Source: Chloroflexota bacterium (GTDB lineage: Bacteria; Chloroflexota; Limnocylindria; Limnocylindrales; Limnocylindraceae). From it: a DNA stretch of 12,048 nucleotides. A program made the translations under genes and the position numbers. Shown one piece after another: positions 1 to 6,269 of the stretch (the first letter of the stretch is position 1; each line of letters opens with the position of its first letter). The stretch lies in assembly GCA_947483025.1 (NCBI GenBank), contig CANKMK010000006.1, forward strand, positions 1 to 12,048, in the 5' to 3' direction. Under the pieces are notes generated by a model. That model was not told the origin of the DNA. It saw nothing but the letters and a program-made list of their open reading frames with translations, and made no database searches.

Positions 1-752
1 ACGTTGAACATGGTGCCGAGCGCGGTGCTCAGTGCAACGGCTGGGCCTTCAGGGAACTTCTTCGGATAGCGCAGCGCGTACGACCAGAGCGAGTTGATCT
101 TCGGCCCAAAGATGTCGCCATTGCCAAGGGGCACGTTCACCAGGTCGCGGGGAATAGAGACGGTGCTGACGTAGCCGCCAACGCGATCCCAACTGACGAT
201 GATCATCGAGTCGGTGTTGAACGAGGTGCGGTTTCCCATTGTGTCGGCGCCAATCAGCAGCATGGTGAAGCGATCGCCGAGTGGTGGTGGAGTTGGTGTG
301 GCACTTTCGGCAGCGGAGCCGTCGGGGGTTGGGGTGCCGAAGCCAGAGAAGACATCGGTCGCTGCGACCTTGGCGCGATAGACAATGGCCGCGGCACCGG
401 CTTGCGGCGCAATCGACACCACGAGTGCAAGGGCCAAGAGGAGTGCCGAGCGACGCGTGCGCTGCGTTCCGCGGGCCGCGTCAACCGTGACCAACACTCG
501 CCACGGAATCGAGAGAAGGAGGAGGGCGAAGAGGAGGGTGAGTCGTCCGGGGGTGGCGATCGCCGCGGCGGTGCGTACGACGCCGAGGAGGAGGAGCGCG
601 CCGACGGTCACCACGGCGACGGCGATCAGCGGGAGGGCGGAGAGGAGTGCCGCGCGGCGGCGACCGTCGAGCCATTGGCCCAGCCCGGGCACGATGGCTG
701 ATGCGGCGGCGGCTCGCAGGGAGCCCGTTTTGGGCGTGGATTCAGCAGGCAT
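1..752 (-). CDS. LytR-CpsA-Psr (LCP) family cell-wall glycopolymer ligase, N-terminal part
   Basis: Partial: 250 codons from an ATG at 752-750, open through the left edge, C-terminus missing. LCP proteins sit in the cytoplasmic membrane and transfer undecaprenyl-phosphate-linked glycopolymers to peptidoglycan outside the cell. The first ~125 residues carry three hydrophobic stretches (about 35-58, 70-92, 102-123), the first preceded by [16 protein letters not shown] Thr/Pro-rich linker (about 140-157) follows, then the LCP domain from about 161: [18 protein letters not shown] (D181), SIPRDL (R202, D203) and [11 protein letters not shown] (K218), all at positions typical of the family. The domain breaks off around residue 250. 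Most LCP proteins have one N-terminal membrane helix, so three is unusual. The start is not marked by a clear Shine-Dalgarno; a weak CATCAT lies six bases upstream of the ATG on the minus strand. It is divergent from the tRNA gene. The family call is firm; the particular polymer is unknown. Confidence 0.88.
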   Translation of the reverse strand, partial: MPAESTPKTGSLRAAAASAIVPGLGQWLDGRRRAALLSALPLIAVAVVTVGALLLLGVVRTAAAIATPGRLTLLFALLLLSIPWRVLVTVDAARGTQRTRRSALLLALALVVSIAPQAGAAAIVYRAKVAATDVFSGFGTPTPDGSAAESATPTPPPLGDRFTMLLIGADTMGNRTSFNTDSMIIVSWDRVGGYVSTVSIPRDLVNVPLGNGDIFGPKINSLWSYALRYPKKFPEGPAVALSTALGTMFN

Positions 753-786
753 AGGGTGATGATGCCACCCGATTGAGGGGAGCGTT

Positions 787-792
787 TAGGAT
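787..792 (+). promoter_or_regulatory. Probable -10 box (TAGGAT) of the tRNA-Pro gene
   Basis: TAGGAT lies eight bases before the first base of the tRNA, which is the spacing expected if transcription starts just ahead of the mature 5' end. No convincing TTGACA-like -35 box is visible at 16-18 bases upstream. Confidence 0.5.
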
Positions 793-800
793 GAGCACGT

Positions 801-878
<78 letters not shown>

Positions 879-926
879 AGTCCTCCATCTACTACCCCTG
901 CCGGCTGTCGCCACAATCGCCTCGTT

Positions 927-932
927 TAGACT
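927..932 (+). promoter_or_regulatory. -10 box (TAGACT) of a leaderless carbonic anhydrase transcript
   Basis: TAGACT ends six bases before the ATG at 939, and there is no Shine-Dalgarno sequence before that ATG. This geometry places the transcription start at or next to the A of the ATG. The same arrangement precedes three other genes in the window. Confidence 0.6.
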
Positions 933-938
933 GGGTGC

Positions 939-1589
939 ATGACGAGCCAACCACTCTCCGATCGACTCAGCGCCGGGTACCGCCGCTTCCGCGCCGGGCG
1001 CTATAACGACGAGCGCCTCCGCTACGACGAACTCGCACGCGAGGGGCAGAAGCCGCGCACCATGATCGTTGCCTGCTCCGACTCGCGCTCCGCCCCCGAG
1101 ACGATCTTCGACGCTGGCCCTGGTGAACTCTTCGTGGTGCGCAACGTGGCCGCCCTCGTTCCCCTCTACGCCCCCGACGCCAAGAGCCACGGCGCAAGTG
1201 CCGCCCTGGAGTTCGCCGTGCATGGACTCGGCGTTACCTCGATCGTGGTGATGGGGCACGGTCGGTGTGGTGGTGTCGCCGCAGCGCTCGACCCAGCGTC
1301 GCGTTTGACGGATTCCGATTTCATTGGTGCCTGGGTTGCCGATCTCAAGACACTCGATGAGCGCACACCTGCCTCGTCGGCGAGTGGCCCTGAGGAGCGC
1401 CAGCGACTCATTGAGCATCTCAGCGTGCAGCAGTCACTCGAGCATCTCCGCACCTTCCCCTGGATCGCCGAGCGTGTGGCTGCGGGGAGCCTCACCCTGC
1501 ATGGCGCCTGGTTCGATATCTCACTCGGCGAGCTCCACGCCCTTGCCGGCAACGAGTGGCTCCCACAGCCGTACGACCAGGCGGGCTGA
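939..1589 (+). CDS. Beta-class carbonic anhydrase
   Basis: 216 residues. It interconverts CO2 and bicarbonate in the cytoplasm and supplies bicarbonate for carboxylation reactions and pH balance. The beta-class signature is intact: ACSDSR supplies zinc ligand C46 and the D48/R50 dyad, and GHGRCGG supplies ligands H107 and C110. The VRNVA strand (67-71) and GASAALEFAVHGLGV segment (85-99) between them are also typical. Length fits a single-domain bacterial enzyme. No signal peptide is seen. The ATG is chosen because a TAGACT box lies six bases upstream (leaderless) and the reading N-terminus DRLSAGYRRF is normal for the family. The gene is monocistronic: the next gene has its own -10 box and Shine-Dalgarno. 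No neighbouring bicarbonate transporter or carboxysome gene is present, so the role is probably housekeeping. Confidence 0.95.
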   Translation: MTSQPLSDRLSAGYRRFRAGRYNDERLRYDELAREGQKPRTMIVACSDSRSAPETIFDAGPGELFVVRNVAALVPLYAPDAKSHGASAALEFAVHGLGVTSIVVMGHGRCGGVAAALDPASRLTDSDFIGAWVADLKTLDERTPASSASGPEERQRLIEHLSVQQSLEHLRTFPWIAERVAAGSLTLHGAWFDISLGELHALAGNEWLPQPYDQAG

Positions 1590-1623
1590 CCCCTCTCGGG
1601 AACCGCCAGCCACGATCCCTCGT

Positions 1624-1629
1624 TACGAT
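1624..1629 (+). promoter_or_regulatory. Possible -10 box (TACGAT) of the membrane-anchored protein gene
   Basis: TACGAT lies 44 bases upstream of the GTG start, giving a leader of roughly 38 bases that contains a small hairpin (TGGGGA-CTC-TCCCCA, 1635-1649) and a Shine-Dalgarno sequence. No -35 consensus is visible. Confidence 0.4.
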
Positions 1630-1673
1630 ACTGATGGGGACTCTCCCCACAGAACGAGAAGTAGAGGTGAATC

Positions 1674-2573
1674 GTGCGCAATCTTCTAAAGATCTTCCTC
1701 CCGCTCGCCCTCCTGCTGGCGGCCGTTGCCCCTGCAGCCGCGGCGGATGAGTCTCCAGCCCCCGAGGCGGTGCCGTATGTGGTGAGCAGCTACAGCGGCA
1801 CCCTTCCGATCGCCACCGCCGAGGATGCGCACGCTGCGGTGCTTGCCGCCGGTGGGCCATTCGACGAGTTCACCTATAACGATGGCGCACTGATCGGCGC
1901 CTCGAAGTACTACGACGTCAAGGGCGAGCCTGGCAGCGCTGCCATTTGGATCATTGTCTATACGTACGGTTGGAACGACTGCCCGGCAGGCTGCATCAAT
2001 GGGCACAGCTTCGTTTATCAGGTTGATCCACTGACGGGTGCCGCAACGTACGACAGCCACCAGGGCGATGTACTTCCGGCCGATGCACCTGCAGCACTTG
2101 TTGAACTCACCGGTCGAAGCGGTGGTGTTGTCCCTCAGCCAGAGTGGCGCACGCTGACCGGCGAGCCGAGCGCTTGCCCAGAAGGAATCACCGAGCCGAA
2201 CGCACCAATCTCGAGCGACACGGCTCTGCCGTGCATGCTGCCAGATGGCTCGCTCTTCCCTGTTGCGATGCCAGCGGGCTCGGGTGACGAGAACGATTGG
2301 GCCACCATGTACAACACGTGGATGGAAGAGTTCCGTGCCTCACTTGAGCCGTGCGCTGAAGGGGTGGACGTCAACGATCCAATGGTGACCACCTGCGTCC
2401 TTCCAGACGGAACCATTGTTGGGCCGATGCCACTCTTCGCCATGGATATGGCCGGGTCGGGCGAACGAGAGGGCGGCTGGACGACTGCACTGCCAACGAT
2501 CATCTTGGCGGCACTGCTCGCCTGGATCGGCGCAGCAACGCTCGTCGGTTGGTCAAAGCGCCGCGCGGCGTAA
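1674..2573 (+). CDS. Secreted, C-terminally membrane-anchored protein of unknown function with duplicated Cys/LPDG motif
   Basis: 299 residues; I do not recognise the family. An N-terminal signal peptide (MRNLLK, hydrophobic core to about residue 20, AAAA near 21-24) and one C-terminal helix (about 273-293) followed by SKRRAA suggest an extracytoplasmic protein anchored by its C-terminus, with a short basic tail inside. There is no LPXTG-type sortase signal. The first half (about 34-147) may be one folded domain and holds NDCPAGCINGHSF (C103, C107). The second half holds two copies of one motif. Copy 1 runs C168-PEG to C187-MLPDG to AGSG204; copy 2 runs C227-AEG to C241-VLPDG to AGSG263. All six cysteines would lie outside and could form disulfides. 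The GTG start is chosen because AGAGG at 1663-1667 lies six bases upstream and the signal peptide begins there. It appears monocistronic and converges on the Lrp-type gene. Confidence 0.75.
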   Translation: MRNLLKIFLPLALLLAAVAPAAAADESPAPEAVPYVVSSYSGTLPIATAEDAHAAVLAAGGPFDEFTYNDGALIGASKYYDVKGEPGSAAIWIIVYTYGWNDCPAGCINGHSFVYQVDPLTGAATYDSHQGDVLPADAPAALVELTGRSGGVVPQPEWRTLTGEPSACPEGITEPNAPISSDTALPCMLPDGSLFPVAMPAGSGDENDWATMYNTWMEEFRASLEPCAEGVDVNDPMVTTCVLPDGTIVGPMPLFAMDMAGSGEREGGWTTALPTIILAALLAWIGAATLVGWSKRRAA

Positions 2574-2593
2574 CGCTCGCGCAATTGGAGTAA

Positions 2594-2608
2594 CCGGGGC
2601 GACCCCGG
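2594..2608. terminator. GC-rich hairpin between convergent genes, possible bidirectional terminator
   Basis: CCGGGG-CGA-CCCCGG is a perfect six-pair stem with a three-base loop, 20 bases after the stop of the upstream gene and 17 bases beyond the stop of the opposing Lrp gene. No T-tract follows on either strand. A competing longer-range pairing exists between GACCCCG (2601-2607) and CGGGGTC (2632-2638). Confidence 0.4.
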
Positions 2609-2625
2609 CCGAGCCGCTCAGGCGG

Positions 2626-3102
2626 TCAGGTCGGGGTCGTTCCCCATTCGTAGTTCTGCTTCAGAATTCGCAGGTAGACAAACGTTTCGGTTTCAAGCAC
2701 GCCGGCAATGGAGCGCAGTCGTTCCGTAAGGAACGTCAGCAGCGCATCGTTGTCTTCACAGACCACTTCGATGAGTAGGTCGTAGGCGCCAGCAACCACT
2801 ACGCAGTAGCTCACCTCGGGGAGTGCCTCGAGCTCTTTGGCGGTGGTGAGGAGCGCCGCCGGGGTGCAGCGCACGCCGATCATCGCCATGAGCGGGTAGC
2901 CCACCTTGAGTGGATCGGCAACGGCGATCACCTTGAGTGCACCGCGATCGACGAGCCCCTTGTAGCGGGCGCGGATGGTTGACTCTGGAACACCGAATGC
3001 GGCAGCGATTTCGGTGAAGGGCTTGCGGCCGTCGGCCTGCAGCACCTCCATCAGGCGACGATCAAGGTCGTCGAGCGCTCCGTGGCTGTTCCCTCGTGCC
3101 AT
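2626..3102 (-). CDS. Lrp/AsnC family transcriptional regulator
   Basis: 158 residues, the usual length. Members bind DNA as dimers or octamers and respond to amino acids or related small molecules. The N-terminal winged helix-turn-helix (about 10-60) reads LDDLDRRLMEVLQADGR, then FTEIAAAFGVPESTIRARYKGLVDRGALK, the classic AsnC-type pattern. The C-terminal RAM ligand and oligomerisation domain (about 68-150) includes YCVVVAGAYDLLIEVVCED, matching the family's G-x-YD core. The start at 3102 is chosen because GGGGGGTGAG lies directly before it and because the HTH begins close behind. An open frame continues upstream to 3720 but lies antisense to the ResB gene. It is divergent from the ResB gene with an 81-base gap holding a perfect inverted repeat. 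Many Lrp regulators control themselves and the divergent neighbour, so ResB or the PucR-type gene could be targets; this is inference. Confidence 0.92.
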   Translation of the reverse strand: MARGNSHGALDDLDRRLMEVLQADGRKPFTEIAAAFGVPESTIRARYKGLVDRGALKVIAVADPLKVGYPLMAMIGVRCTPAALLTTAKELEALPEVSYCVVVAGAYDLLIEVVCEDNDALLTFLTERLRSIAGVLETETFVYLRILKQNYEWGTTPT

Positions 3103-3123
3103 CTCACCCCCCTGCAATGCGTT

Positions 3124-3140
3124 GACGCCGCTACGGCGTC
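3124..3140. promoter_or_regulatory. Inverted repeat between the divergent Lrp and ResB genes, candidate operator
   Basis: GACGCCG-CTA-CGGCGTC is a perfect 7-base inverted repeat with a three-base centre. It lies 22 bases upstream of the Lrp start codon and 32 bases upstream of the ResB -10 box. A position upstream of both genes suits an autoregulatory Lrp-type site, although Lrp sites are usually AT-rich, so a hairpin in the lrp leader is equally possible. Confidence 0.35.
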
Positions 3141-3171
3141 TGCGGGGCAGATGGCCCAGCGGTGCGAAGGC

Positions 3172-3177
3172 TACCAT
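3172..3177 (+). promoter_or_regulatory. -10 box (TACCAT) of a leaderless ResB transcript
   Basis: TACCAT ends six bases before the GTG at 3184, the same spacing as at the carbonic anhydrase and SpoIID-like genes. No Shine-Dalgarno lies before the GTG. This is the main reason for choosing GTG 3184 over the in-frame ATG at 3151. Confidence 0.5.
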
Positions 3178-3183
3178 CAGCGG

Positions 3184-4623
3184 GTGATTAGCGGCCCACT
3201 CCTCCTCGCTCGCGCTCTCCTGGCAAACGTACGATTTGCCGTGCTCCAGATTGGCGTGATTGCCCTTGCCGCAACCGTTGGCATTGCCCTTCGCCAGCTC
3301 CCTGACTACGCGCTCCAGAACGCCGGCGACTACGCGAACGAGATGGCAAAACTGCGCGCGGAGTACGAGCCCACCCTCGGGCCGCTCGTTGGCATCTTCG
3401 AGCGCCTCGGCCTCTTCCGGGTCTTCACCTCGCCGTGGTTCACGGCCCTGCTCGTGCTCCTGACCGTCTCCATCGTCGTCTGCACCTGGGACCGACTGCC
3501 GAAGATCGCGGCGGCCACGGCACCATCGCGCCCCGAGCAGCCCGACACGTTCTTTGGCGAATCGCTGCCCGGGCGCGGCGTGATCGATCTCTCCGCCGCG
3601 CTGCCAACGAACGCAGATCTTGGCGACCGTGCCAACGCTGCCGCCGCCGAGGCGAAGCGCGACGGCTGGGAGGTGAGCGTTGCCGCTGACCCCGAGCGCA
3701 ACGGTGGGCTGCTGTTGCATGCGGATCGCTTCCGTCGCTCAGGGCGCTTCACGTTGGTCATGCACACAGGGCTCGTGGTGATGCTGCTGGGTGCTGCGGC
3801 CTCGGGAATCTTCGGATACACGCAAGGAATCCTGCTCACCGATGGTGAGGCGCTCCCCGTTGGCAAGATTGGTACCGCCGACGGCCTCGTGATCGTGAAC
3901 CACGCGTTTAGTGCACCGCGCACAGAAACGGGCGCATTCGCCGATTTCTCTACCGACCTTGGCGTCTATGTTGGCGGCGAAGAGGTGGCGCGCCAAATGG
4001 TTCGCGTGAATGAACCGCTCGCGTACAACGGGTGGAGCTTTCACCAAAACTTCTTCGGACCCGCGGCGCGACTAGAGATTCGCGACGATGCAGGCGACCT
4101 GCTCTGGTCTGGTGATGCACCGTTTGCGGCACAGGCCGACGGCGCCCCCTATGCAACCCTGCCGATCCCCGGGAGCAGCGCAGGCATCGAGATGCAGCTG
4201 CGCCGCGATACCAACGGCGTTGCCGCGATCTTCGTGGTGGCGAGCGCCCCTGACCCGAGCGGCACACCTGCGGAAGACGGCACCCTGCCACTTCGAACGA
4301 TCTTCGCGTCGGTACTTGCCGTGGGCGATGTTGCAACGGCGCCCGGCGCCGGCTTCAGTGTCTACCTGCGCGAGGTGACCTCATATACGGGAATCATCGC
4401 GCGACGCGATCCGGCATCACTACTGATCTGGGTTGCGGCGGCGCTGATCATGGGCGGCCTCATGTTGACGCTGCGTCGGCCGCGCGCGCGACTCTGGCTA
4501 CAGATCCGCCCTGGCCTTGCCACGGTGCCCATCGTGCTGCTCACGGAACGCGGCACAGATTCAGCCCAATATGGCGCCATCATTCAACGCATCACACGTC
4601 GACTGTCGGGGGAGGGGGCCTAA
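3184..4623 (+). CDS. resB: ResB/Ccs1-like cytochrome c biogenesis protein
   Basis: 479 residues from GTG 3184. ResB (Ccs1) works with ResC/CcsA in system II, moving heme across the membrane and attaching it to apocytochrome c outside. Four hydrophobic helices fit the family: about 17-36, 85-101, 190-210 and 411-430. The large loop between helices 3 and 4 faces outside. Family landmarks are LLANVRFAVLQIG at the first helix, R189-FTLVMHTGLVVMLLG with H194 in the third, PLAYNGWSFHQNFFGP (279-293) in the loop, and YTGIIARRDPASLLIW before the last helix. The loop is somewhat degenerate, but the pattern and order are right. Frames open further upstream to 3082 would overlap the Lrp gene. The stop overlaps the next gene's start (TAATG), so the two are co-expressed. 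No ccsA/resC, ccdA or cytochrome gene is in the window. Confidence 0.85.
   Translation: MISGPLLLARALLANVRFAVLQIGVIALAATVGIALRQLPDYALQNAGDYANEMAKLRAEYEPTLGPLVGIFERLGLFRVFTSPWFTALLVLLTVSIVVCTWDRLPKIAAATAPSRPEQPDTFFGESLPGRGVIDLSAALPTNADLGDRANAAAAEAKRDGWEVSVAADPERNGGLLLHADRFRRSGRFTLVMHTGLVVMLLGAAASGIFGYTQGILLTDGEALPVGKIGTADGLVIVNHAFSAPRTETGAFADFSTDLGVYVGGEEVARQMVRVNEPLAYNGWSFHQNFFGPAARLEIRDDAGDLLWSGDAPFAAQADGAPYATLPIPGSSAGIEMQLRRDTNGVAAIFVVASAPDPSGTPAEDGTLPLRTIFASVLAVGDVATAPGAGFSVYLREVTSYTGIIARRDPASLLIWVAAALIMGGLMLTLRRPRARLWLQIRPGLATVPIVLLTERGTDSAQYGAIIQRITRRLSGEGA
4610..4615 (+). promoter_or_regulatory. Strong Shine-Dalgarno (GGGAGG) at the ResB/PucR junction
   Basis: GGGAGG lies inside the last codons of the ResB gene, seven bases before the overlapping ATG of the next gene (TAATG). 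This is a textbook arrangement for translational coupling and fixes the start at 4623. Confidence 0.7.
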
Positions 4624-6212
4624 TGGCATCGCTGCGAGAGCTCGTGCAGACGCTGCTTCCGAACGCCGTTCCACTAGCGAAGGTGCGCGACGAGTCGATG
4701 GCGCGCACCGTTACCTGGGTGCGCGTGATGCGCATGCGGCTGCCAGCCTTTGACGGCATGGAGTCGGGCGACCTTGCGCTGATTCCACTCACACTCCTCA
4801 CCGCAGCCGCCCCCGATGCACAGGCACGTGCAGATCTGGTGGAGTACCTCGCGGAGCATGGCAGCAGCGGCATCTTGCTCCTTGGTGATGAGCAACCGGG
4901 TGCAGCCGAAGCGAAGGCGCGAGCCGAGCTCGCCCAGGCGGCAGAGCAGAACGGACTCCCGTGTCTTGCTGTGCACGGGATGGAGTCGGCACAACTCGAG
5001 CGCAGCCTGATTGGCGCCGTCGTGAACCGTCGTGCCGAACTAGAGCGACAGGCGGTTGGGCTTGAGCGGCAGATCGCAGCACTCGCACTCGATGGGCAGG
5101 GACTCGAAGCGCTCATCGGTGCGCTGGCCGCATTCATTGGCCGCGCGGTGGCACTAGAGGCGCGCGGTGGCGTCTCACTCGCCGTGGTTGCGCCAGCTGG
5201 CCTGCCGTCAAGTGCCGCCGCGGCGAAGGCGGTCTCGCACTACCTCTCCAAGAGCCGACCAACGGGGCAGCGTATTCCACTCCCCGCCGTCCCAGGGGCA
5301 CCCGAGGGGGAGCGCGAAGATGAGGGACTCGAAGAGTCACCGCTTGGCGACGAGGGTTCAGAGCGACCGGGCTCGATCATTTTGCTCGGCGACGAGCCGG
5401 TCGGCGAGCGCGATCGCATTGCCTGTGAACGCGTTGCGCCACTCCTGGCACTCGAGATTGTGCGCGTCGCCGCTGAGCTCCCTGCCAATGCTGGGCGTGG
5501 CGAGGCGCGCACCCTGCCGGCAGAGGGACCACCGTGGGTTGCCATCGCAGCACGGCAACCTCGGCCGCATGAAGCCGATGTACCAGCCCTGCGTCGTGAG
5601 TTGCGTCTCCTTGCCAGCCCGCGGCGCTTCATGTTGCGCGGGAGCAACGAGAGCCTTGAGGTGCGCATCATCGCCGTTGCCGATGCCAGCGACCCAGGCG
5701 CCGCAGAATCTGCGCGCAAGGTCGCGAAGCGACTAAAGCGGCCGGTTGCCGTGTCGCGACCATTCACCGACGCCGCGGCTCGCCCCGCCGCTGAGGCAGA
5801 GGCACGCGCCGCACTTGAGTCACTGGAGCGCCGCATCGGCGGTCGCGCCGGCAGCGGTGGTGAGCAGGTGGTGCGCGCCGAGCTACTTCCTGCGCATCAG
5901 TTGCTCGGTTCGGTCATGACCATTCCCGAAGGTCGACGACTGGCACTCGCACTCCTTGGGCCACTCCTTGTGGGCACTGCGGCGGCCCGACGACAGCGCA
6001 TTGAAACGGTGCGCGCCATTCTCGATGCGCCAGGTTCATCGGAGGCGAGCAGCTCACTCGGTGTGCATCGCAACACCACCGCCTATCGCCTCAAGCGTAT
6101 CGAGGAGGTAACGGGGTGGGACCTGCGTGAGCCCGATCTACGACTCGCCCTTTCGCTTGCGTTGCGCATCCTCGATGCCGAGGGCGGCTTCGATGGGAGC
6201 CTCAGCGAGTAG
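4623..6212 (+). CDS. PucR-family transcriptional regulator
   Basis: 529 residues. PucR-type regulators sense metabolites through variable N-terminal domains and bind DNA through a C-terminal HTH_30 domain; named members control purine catabolism, but targets vary widely. The N-terminus (about 1-125) matches the PucR sensor domain: SLRELVQTLLPNAVPLA, VTWVRVMRM, SGDLALIPLTLL, SSGILLLGDE and NGLPCLAVHGMES in the expected order. The middle (about 140-450) is alanine/glutamate-rich and weakly conserved, with a stretch at about 320-400 that may be the degenerate GGDEF-like domain common in this family. The last ~62 residues (456-517) are the diagnostic HTH: ETVRAILDAPGSSEASSSLGVHRNTTAYRLKRIEEVTGWDL split across helices, then RLALSLALRILD. 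It is translationally coupled to ResB, an uncommon pairing. The effector cannot be named. Confidence 0.88.
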   Translation: MASLRELVQTLLPNAVPLAKVRDESMARTVTWVRVMRMRLPAFDGMESGDLALIPLTLLTAAAPDAQARADLVEYLAEHGSSGILLLGDEQPGAAEAKARAELAQAAEQNGLPCLAVHGMESAQLERSLIGAVVNRRAELERQAVGLERQIAALALDGQGLEALIGALAAFIGRAVALEARGGVSLAVVAPAGLPSSAAAAKAVSHYLSKSRPTGQRIPLPAVPGAPEGEREDEGLEESPLGDEGSERPGSIILLGDEPVGERDRIACERVAPLLALEIVRVAAELPANAGRGEARTLPAEGPPWVAIAARQPRPHEADVPALRRELRLLASPRRFMLRGSNESLEVRIIAVADASDPGAAESARKVAKRLKRPVAVSRPFTDAAARPAAEAEARAALESLERRIGGRAGSGGEQVVRAELLPAHQLLGSVMTIPEGRRLALALLGPLLVGTAAARRQRIETVRAILDAPGSSEASSSLGVHRNTTAYRLKRIEEVTGWDLREPDLRLALSLALRILDAEGGFDGSLSE

Positions 6213-6257
6213 ATCGGATTCTTTCAGGGCTCACAAGACCACATCCCCCCTAGGCGG

Positions 6258-6263
6258 TAGAAT
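6258..6263 (+). promoter_or_regulatory. -10 box (TAGAAT) of a leaderless transcript for the SpoIID-like gene
   Basis: TAGAAT ends six bases before the ATG at 6270, with no Shine-Dalgarno in between. It supports 6270 over the second in-frame ATG at 6294. The 57-base gap after the PucR stop holds no clear terminator hairpin. Confidence 0.65.
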
Positions 6264-6269
6264 CAGCAC

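Noticed and set aside
254..759. Several plus-strand frames opposite the LCP gene
   Set aside because: They are arginine/alanine-rich shadow frames of GC-rich coding DNA, and the minus strand encodes a clear LCP domain.
3082..3183. Longer ResB start at 3082 or ATG 3151
   Set aside because: The first overlaps the Lrp coding sequence. The second is possible, but the TACCAT box six bases before GTG 3184 and the conserved N-terminus near LLANVRFAVLQ favour 3184.
3103..3720. Upstream extension of the Lrp-type gene to a 364-residue frame
   Set aside because: The extra ~200 residues are antisense to the ResB gene, are low in family-like content, and the AsnC fold begins right after the start at 3102, which has a Shine-Dalgarno.
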